Of a stretch of DNA of 64,000 nucleotides, positions 59,199 through 64,000 are shown in pieces. Where the stretch lies: assembly GCA_024699855.1 (NCBI GenBank), contig JAMPIQ010000001.1:16988001-17052000 (forward strand). The letters run 5' to 3'. The stretch comes from Aphelenchoides besseyi (taxonomy: Eukaryota > Nematoda > Chromadorea > Rhabditida > Aphelenchoididae). The notes under the pieces were generated by a model. That model saw nothing but the letters and a program-made list of their open reading frames with translations. It did no database searches and had not been told where the DNA came from. The translations under genes and the position numbers were made by a program. How positions within the stretch are numbered: the first letter of the stretch is position 1; each line of letters starts with the position of its first letter.

Positions 59199-60057
59199 AC
59201 AAGGAGTGCGTCTGAAAGAATCCTGCGATATTTCGTCGTCATAGATATCAATCGATGCGTCTCGACAAGCTGAACATTTCTATCTAAGTCATTTTTGCCG
59301 TAACTCTGATATGGCCGAGATTTTGGCCAAAAACACTAAAATCGCTGAAATCATAGTATCGATTATGCTGATCATCATGGTGAAGTCCGTTTATTCTTAT
59401 CTCACTTCATTATGGAGATATTGGCCGATTTATTTGGCCGAAATTCACTCCGAGTTATAGTCCGCTGGTCCTCCCTCGGAAGTGTGAGCTGCAATAGTCG
59501 AGTGAGCAAGTGATGGGCTTGCGAACTCTTTTGGAGGTGTGAGTTCGATTCCTTCGATCGTCACTTTCAAGTGATGCGTTCTACCAAAACGACTCCAAAA
59601 AGTGAGAAAAAAGTCGGTTAGATCCCTCGTAGCCACCTACTACTCACTCTTTTCCTTTTTGCTTTGTGGATACGAGACAGCAACGTGCACTCGACAGCAG
59701 AGAGAATTGAACCTGCAACCTCCAAAAGAGTTCGCAAGCCCATCACTTGCTCACTCGACTATTGCAGCTCACACTTCCGAGGGAGGACCAGCGGACTATA
59801 ACTCGGAGTGAATTTCGGCCAAATAAATCGGCCAATATCTCCATAATGAAGTGAGATAAGAATAAACGGACTTCACCATGATGATCAGCATAATCGATAC
59901 TATGATTTCAGCGATTTTAGTGTTTTTGGCCAAAATCTCGGCCATATCAGAGTTACGGCAAAAATGACTTAGATAGAAATGTTCAGCTTGTCGAGACGCA
60001 TCGATTGATATCTATGACGACGAAATATCGCAGGATTCTTTCAGACGCACTCCTTGT
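59199..60057. mobile_element. Foldback element with long terminal inverted repeats
   Basis: Left arm from 59199 (ACAAGGAGTGCG) to about 59550 and right arm from about 59705 to 60057 (CGCACTCCTTGT) are reverse complements over roughly 350 bases with very few mismatches; about 155 bases lie between. Both arms encode the same meaningless peptide, so the ORFs at 59445-59811 are shadows. No transposase is present, so it is non-autonomous (MITE or foldback type). I could not identify a clear target-site duplication: left flank TCACTC, right flank CAGTTT. The element could form a long cruciform. Confidence 0.85.
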
Positions 60058-61143
60058 CAGTTTGACTTCGTGCGAGATGGTTGGTTCCAAGTTTTCTTCT
60101 CTGCGTTGATAAGCAAAAGCTTCAGTTCTGGAGCTATTGTTTGGATACTGATGCTTCTGATTACTCGAGTTGTTGGGACGACGTGTCTTGATGGCAAGTG
60201 AGTTTGCAATCTATCGACCAGGAGTAGCAGCTTTTAATTTTCAGGAAGATCATCAGAGCTTGTAAGCATTTGTCTTTCGTGTCAAAAGCAATTCCGCCGA
60301 GATCCAAGGCCACGATGAAAATCAATCAAAAGGCCGTGAGAAAAATGTTTTGGTAACTTTTTTACGAACATTCAGTTTCACTGCTTAACCATTTACAGTG
60401 GCAACATCACGATTGAAATTTGTGCGATCAATAGACGATTTTTCTCGATGGCGTTGTCTTTAGTCCTGTATGTCATAAGTTTATAATTGATAAGGTCGAA
60501 CTACTGGATTACCGTCGATATTCCGGTTGAAGTGATACTGTGAGTGCGAGTCCCTCATCTGCTCTTCATTCTCTTTAGGCTTACATTGTTGCTTTCGTCA
60601 CTCGCTGAATCCGCATGTAATAACTGCGATAAAAGTCGAGAATAAGTTGGCGCCTTTCACATCAACTGATCTTTTTTATGAAATAAGAAACTCCGGCAAA
60701 CAATAAGGAGTCGCTGCACCGTTGGCCACAAAGGAAACTTAGAAGTCAAAGAAATCAAACAGTTGGGCGTATGCTGAAAATTCAACAATATGAGTTTTCT
60801 CTTACCGAAACGTTTACTGCTCGCGACATCTCGACTCGTGCAAAGATCACTCAAGCAACTACTACACAAGCAACGACGACTGCTGTAATACTACCAAAGA
60901 ACCAACCATTGAAGCCCATACCACTGACGACTCTCGTTCCGGCAAGAAAATTCACTAATTTCTTGGTTTTTTGAGCAATAAACTCTTGGCCTTGTGTTAG
61001 AAACTGTCTTCATTTGAACGCCTGAAATAAGAATGTAAGCAAAGTACTCGGGTTTTTCGCTTTACCAAAAGTTTGACGACATCCAATCGACGCAAGAGCT
61101 AAATTGGAACCATAAAGATACCCAGATATCGCTTAAAATCGAA
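60058..61143. other. Intergenic with remnants
   Basis: About 1.1 kb. On the reverse strand near 60850-60960 a frame reads GMGFNGWFFGSITAVVVACV, resembling the GFNGWRLW-plus-membrane-helix of the 27-kb membrane protein, but an in-frame stop follows. About 61110-61143 is diverged repeat shared with 16.7 kb. Otherwise nothing supported. Confidence 0.45.
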
Positions 61144-63431
61144 TACCTTCGATTGACTACCGAACTCTTCAGAATCGATCTCTACAACTGTAACTTGCAG
61201 AAATATAAGATGCAATTGTAGAGCAATAACCGAAGTACTTGAACAGACAACCAATCAATCACAAGTTGTTGGATCGGAAGTAGATGTCCGAGAAACCAAC
61301 TTCCATTGACAGAAGTTAATGCTGTTGACGAGAAGTGTATTCAGTTGAAAGAAGTAGCCATTGAAGTAATGGATGTGAAGTTAATAGACGAGTTCTTAGT
61401 GTTTCGTTGATTTGTGCGGAATATTCAGTCGATAGAAAGATCGAGTTCGTTCCATTACTGTTCAAAGCTCGCAAGTTGCTTGCAACTTAATCAGACACAT
61501 ACTTAAGATCAGAGGTGACAAATTGACCGTGCACTGAAGACATTTCTCCGATCGAGGACCATCGGTCATATCGAGAAGTAACAGACGACTGATAGCTGTA
61601 GAGTGAAGTCTCCAGTTAATGACAGAGTTGAAGCCGGAAAAGCAAGGCTTTGTTTCGAAAGACAAGATGAGAGCGGTGTAGTTGATCCACGTCGAAGTTC
61701 GAATGGCGAGGAATCAACTGATCAGCTGAAAGTAACAGAACTTGGCTTGGTCGTAGGATGGAGATTGTTCAATGAGTTGAGTTCTTATTTCTCTGGTCGC
61801 ATCAGATGGGCAAGTCAGATCAATTATACTATCGGAACATTGACTGTAGAATAAACGAGAATATGGTGAGTTCTGAACATCTCCAATGACCGCTTTTGCT
61901 GGTTGTCCATCTGATGTTCGAGTAGTCACAGGAACCCCAATGCAAGTTTTGAAGTGGACTTGTTGAGTATCAAGTTGAAGATAACAGTGAACACGCCATT
62001 CCAATTGCCGTTTCCATCGAAGGAAGACTGATTGATTCGAGTCAAGGTTGAATACCCAAAACTTGAAGTCCAACTTTGACCTCCTTCAAAGCTACGTTGA
62101 CAGTTTCAGAGTTTATTCTTGATACAATGGTAAAAAAAAAAGAAACGTGTTGATTTTCGAAATTGAACTTGTTCTTCGGCGTCGGCTCCAGCTCAATTGA
62201 TGGGCAGATTGTTGCCGCCGGGCGATTAGCATGTTCCATTTCGAACACTCATCGGGTTTGTTTAAAAAGCACTCTGAAAACAAAATCTTAGAACAAATCA
62301 ACCGCTTGCAACTTATATTGACACCAGCAAAGACTCCACGTCAAACCAACGATGGCAAGAGCCAAGAGTATGATTTGGACGAGAATAGTACTGAAAGATT
62401 CAATTATAACCGTACGCAGGCTGAAAACTCACGTGGAAGTTATCATGACGGGTTCAGGACCCCAAGTACTGGTGTCGTACTTTGAAGTGAACTTCTCGGC
62501 ATTCGTCTGCAAAGGACGAGGTGAATGAGAGAAAAGAACGAAAACTCATAAAAGTGAATTTGAGCGGCAAGTAATCGGTCCCCGGATATTCGAAGCTCAC
62601 GTCCATCTTGAACTCGTCGCCGACTTCTTCAGATTTGATGGGACCAGTTCCTCCATCGCACTTGCCGGCTTGGGCACCGTACTGAACACCGGTGCTCGTT
62701 GCAGAGATTGGAGATGTCAAGGAAACCGAGCTTCATCTGAGAAAGAGTAGTACTGATTTGTTGTCCTGTAACTCACCACAAAAGGCCACATGACCGCCGT
62801 CAATTTTGACGCAATCGACATCCAACTTGCAAGTGACACGAGTCGTATTCATCCTGGACACGGAACAATTGGTGACTTGGCACGTCCGTCGACTCACCCA
62901 CTCACAGATCGTGCCTTGTTTCCAACAGCAAACTTCATCTCTTGTCCTGTCAATTCCAAAGTCGCTGTACTTGGTGTACCATCGGCAGTGTAGACTCTGC
63001 GAAGAAAAACAATCAGCAAAAGAGCGGCCCACAAAACTCACGGATGCTTGTCTTGAAAGCTAAATCCAGCATGGACCAAGCCGAACATCGAATGCACGGA
63101 TGAACGCACGAAGATCGACAGCAAATGCGGAGTGTAGGAGCAGAGATGTAAGACCCAATCGAGCAACCTTTCGGTTCATATTGCGTGGCCTTTATACTCT
63201 CCGACTTTGTTGTGAGTCACCAATTTCTAATGCAAATTGATCTGAATCGCTAATTCTTGCAAATTTGGTTGCATCACTAATTCTGGAGGAGTTTGACTAT
63301 CGAAACATTGGCTGGGACTGACAGGCACAGTAACTTCAAATCAACGGACAACTACAAAGTCTCCGTTATCACATTCTTTGAGTGCAACTTCTCGTGTTCT
63401 AATCTTCAATTCAACTTCCAGTCACTGTCAT
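61144..63431 (-). repeat. Inverted duplication, copy C (partner 35462-37748)
   Basis: Reverse-complement copy of copy B, about 2.29 kb and almost identical. Its outer edge is GTCACTGTCAT at 63431, immediately followed by AT-rich DNA unlike anything else in the window. At its inner edge (61144) it departs from copy B and instead resembles the diverged sequence at 16.7-16.8 kb. Confidence 0.95.
62290..63180 (-). CDS. Type I membrane protein paralogue, copy C
   Basis: Second copy of the 35715-36605 gene within the inverted duplication; start ATG at about 63180. It has the same signal peptide, KCDGG and TDYLPLKFT segments and terminal membrane helix. One visible difference changes an intron acceptor from TTCAG to TTTAG near 63060, which remains a valid acceptor in this genome. 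It shares the uncertainty about the middle exons. Confidence 0.55.
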
Positions 63432-63597
63432 GGTAATATATGGGCACGCCCAGTGCCTTTTCCTTGGGCCACCCAGATCACACACACTAAAAAACCTCTC
63501 ATTTAAGGTAAATATTGAAGCCTATAAGGTATTTTATGACCATTTTGGGAGTATTTACATGTAAAATATCCACTTAATTTATTTCCAGTTTTGATTA
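63432..63597. other. Junction DNA between duplication and polymerase remnant
   Basis: 166 bases, initially with a GGGCAC/GTGCCT-like imperfect hairpin then strongly AT-rich. It lies downstream of the polymerase stop in the polymerase orientation. Nothing coding. Confidence 0.4.
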
Positions 63598-64000
63598 TAT
63601 TTTACCATTATCTACATAAACTATACTATCGGTATCAAAATAAATTACCGCTTCTTCTAGTTTGTCTAACATTTCATATAATCTCATTCTTGCCTTTGCT
63701 GTAGCAAAAGCTGCAACATATTCGTTAGTATTAAACTCGTTTTGTGGCAAATACACCTAAAATTTATAAGTTATTTCAATTATTTCATCTGTTGTGTCTC
63801 TAATTTTAATGTCTTCTAACTCTCCATCCAACAAAATTTCATAATATCGTTTAGATCATTAATCATCTCTGTTTGGCAAATGTTTCCGTTGACCAAATTT
63901 GCCCCTGAAGAATTCAAACATAACTTAGCTAGTGCTCTTCTTCCGGAATTCTTCTCAATCTTAGTTCCATCCAATAAAACTTCCAGTTGTTCAAAACTCT
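63598..64000 (-). pseudogene. Protein-primed DNA polymerase B fragment, Polinton/Maverick-like
   Basis: Old-copy remnant of a family B DNA polymerase. On the reverse strand from the window edge: a segment with RRALAKLCLNS, corresponding to the KxxxNSxYG-like polymerase motif B, then a frame disruption and stops, a second piece beginning near EYVAAFATAKARMRLYEMLD, and EAVIYFDTDSIVYVDNGK, the motif C catalytic pair of aspartates (YxDTDS). A stop codon follows motif C at once, so the rest of the thumb domain is missing. At least one frameshift and several stops make it non-functional. The motifs are those of self-synthesising Polinton/Maverick elements and related adintovirus-like polymerases. 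It runs off the window, so other Polinton genes cannot be checked. AT content is clearly higher than in neighbouring DNA. Confidence 0.8.

Noticed and set aside
59540..59575. B-box-like GAGTTCGATTCC in the foldback element, suggesting a tRNA-derived SINE
   Set aside because: No matching A box or cloverleaf at the right distance, and the surrounding sequence is an inverted-repeat element.
59445..59811. Two ORFs sharing the peptide EFASPSLAHSTIAAHTSEGG on opposite strands
   Set aside because: They are mirror translations of the two arms of the foldback element and not a repeated protein.
1..64000. CRISPR array, operon or prokaryotic system
   Set aside because: No regularly spaced direct repeats with unique spacers; introns and eukaryotic genes throughout exclude a prokaryotic origin.

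Overview
The window is nuclear DNA from a nematode. The evidence is intron style (mostly 36-60 nt, GT-AG, acceptors TTTCAG or TTTTAG), dense gene packing on both strands, a gon-1-type ADAMTS, serpentine chemoreceptor-like 7TM genes, an MH1-less Smad resembling DAF-14 and an HNF4-like nuclear receptor. Several first coding exons sit directly behind a 3' splice site, which fits either a short 5'UTR intron or trans-splicing. I cannot name the species. All calls come from reading translated exons by eye; exon ends are my own splice choices and may be off by a base.

Layout. 1-8245 (+) is the 3' bulk of a gon-1-like ADAMTS metalloprotease (28 exons, 18 visible TSP1 repeats, GON domain), left-truncated. 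It converges on a 320-aa Smad (8634-9845, -). Then come histone H2A.Z (10158-10630, -), a small Ly6-like secreted protein (11365-11730, +), an F-box-like gene (11801-13083, -), ribosomal protein eS1/RPS3A (13505-14424, -), a tRNA-Gly(GCC) (14928-14998) and two 7TM genes (15390-16565 and 18905-19955, +). A SAM-synthetase C-terminal fragment (20412-20814, -), a small TATA-driven gene (21295-21813, -), a divergent HSP70-like gene (22807-24667, -), two small secreted/membrane proteins (25224-26314, +), a type I membrane protein (26810-28220, -), a MATH-like gene (28976-30185, +), an Rx-type homeobox gene (30397-32352, -) and a two-PDZ protein (33982-34884, -) follow.

35462-38220 belongs to a repeat family. 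A 2.29-kb block containing a paralogue of the 27-kb membrane protein is present again, inverted and nearly identical, at 61144-63431. A further 473-bp block (37749-38220) is present inverted at 16923-17395. 38.2-45.2 kb shows no convincing gene. 45196-49379 (+) is an HNF4-like nuclear receptor with two micro-exons; 50621-52243 (+) is a Testin (PET plus LIM domains); 52351-54644 (-) is a secreted EB-module-like cysteine-repeat protein. A second tRNA-Gly(GCC) (54889-54959, -) follows, then a small MGxxxS-start protein (55435-55911, +), a multi-exon secreted protein of unknown family (56135-58430, -) and a foldback element of about 860 bp (59199-60057). The last 570 bases are AT-rich and unlike the rest; they carry a broken Polinton/Maverick-type DNA polymerase B, directly abutting the inverted duplication.

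Most genes are ordinary metazoan developmental or housekeeping genes and do not form one pathway; gon-1, Smad, Rx, nuclear receptor and Testin all relate to morphogenesis or signalling, but their proximity may be chance. I found no convincing new biological system. The most unusual items are the Smad lacking both MH1 and SSXS, a quasi-palindrome coinciding with a frame change in the PDZ gene, the inverted duplication next to the Polinton remnant, and the isolated SAM-synthetase exon.
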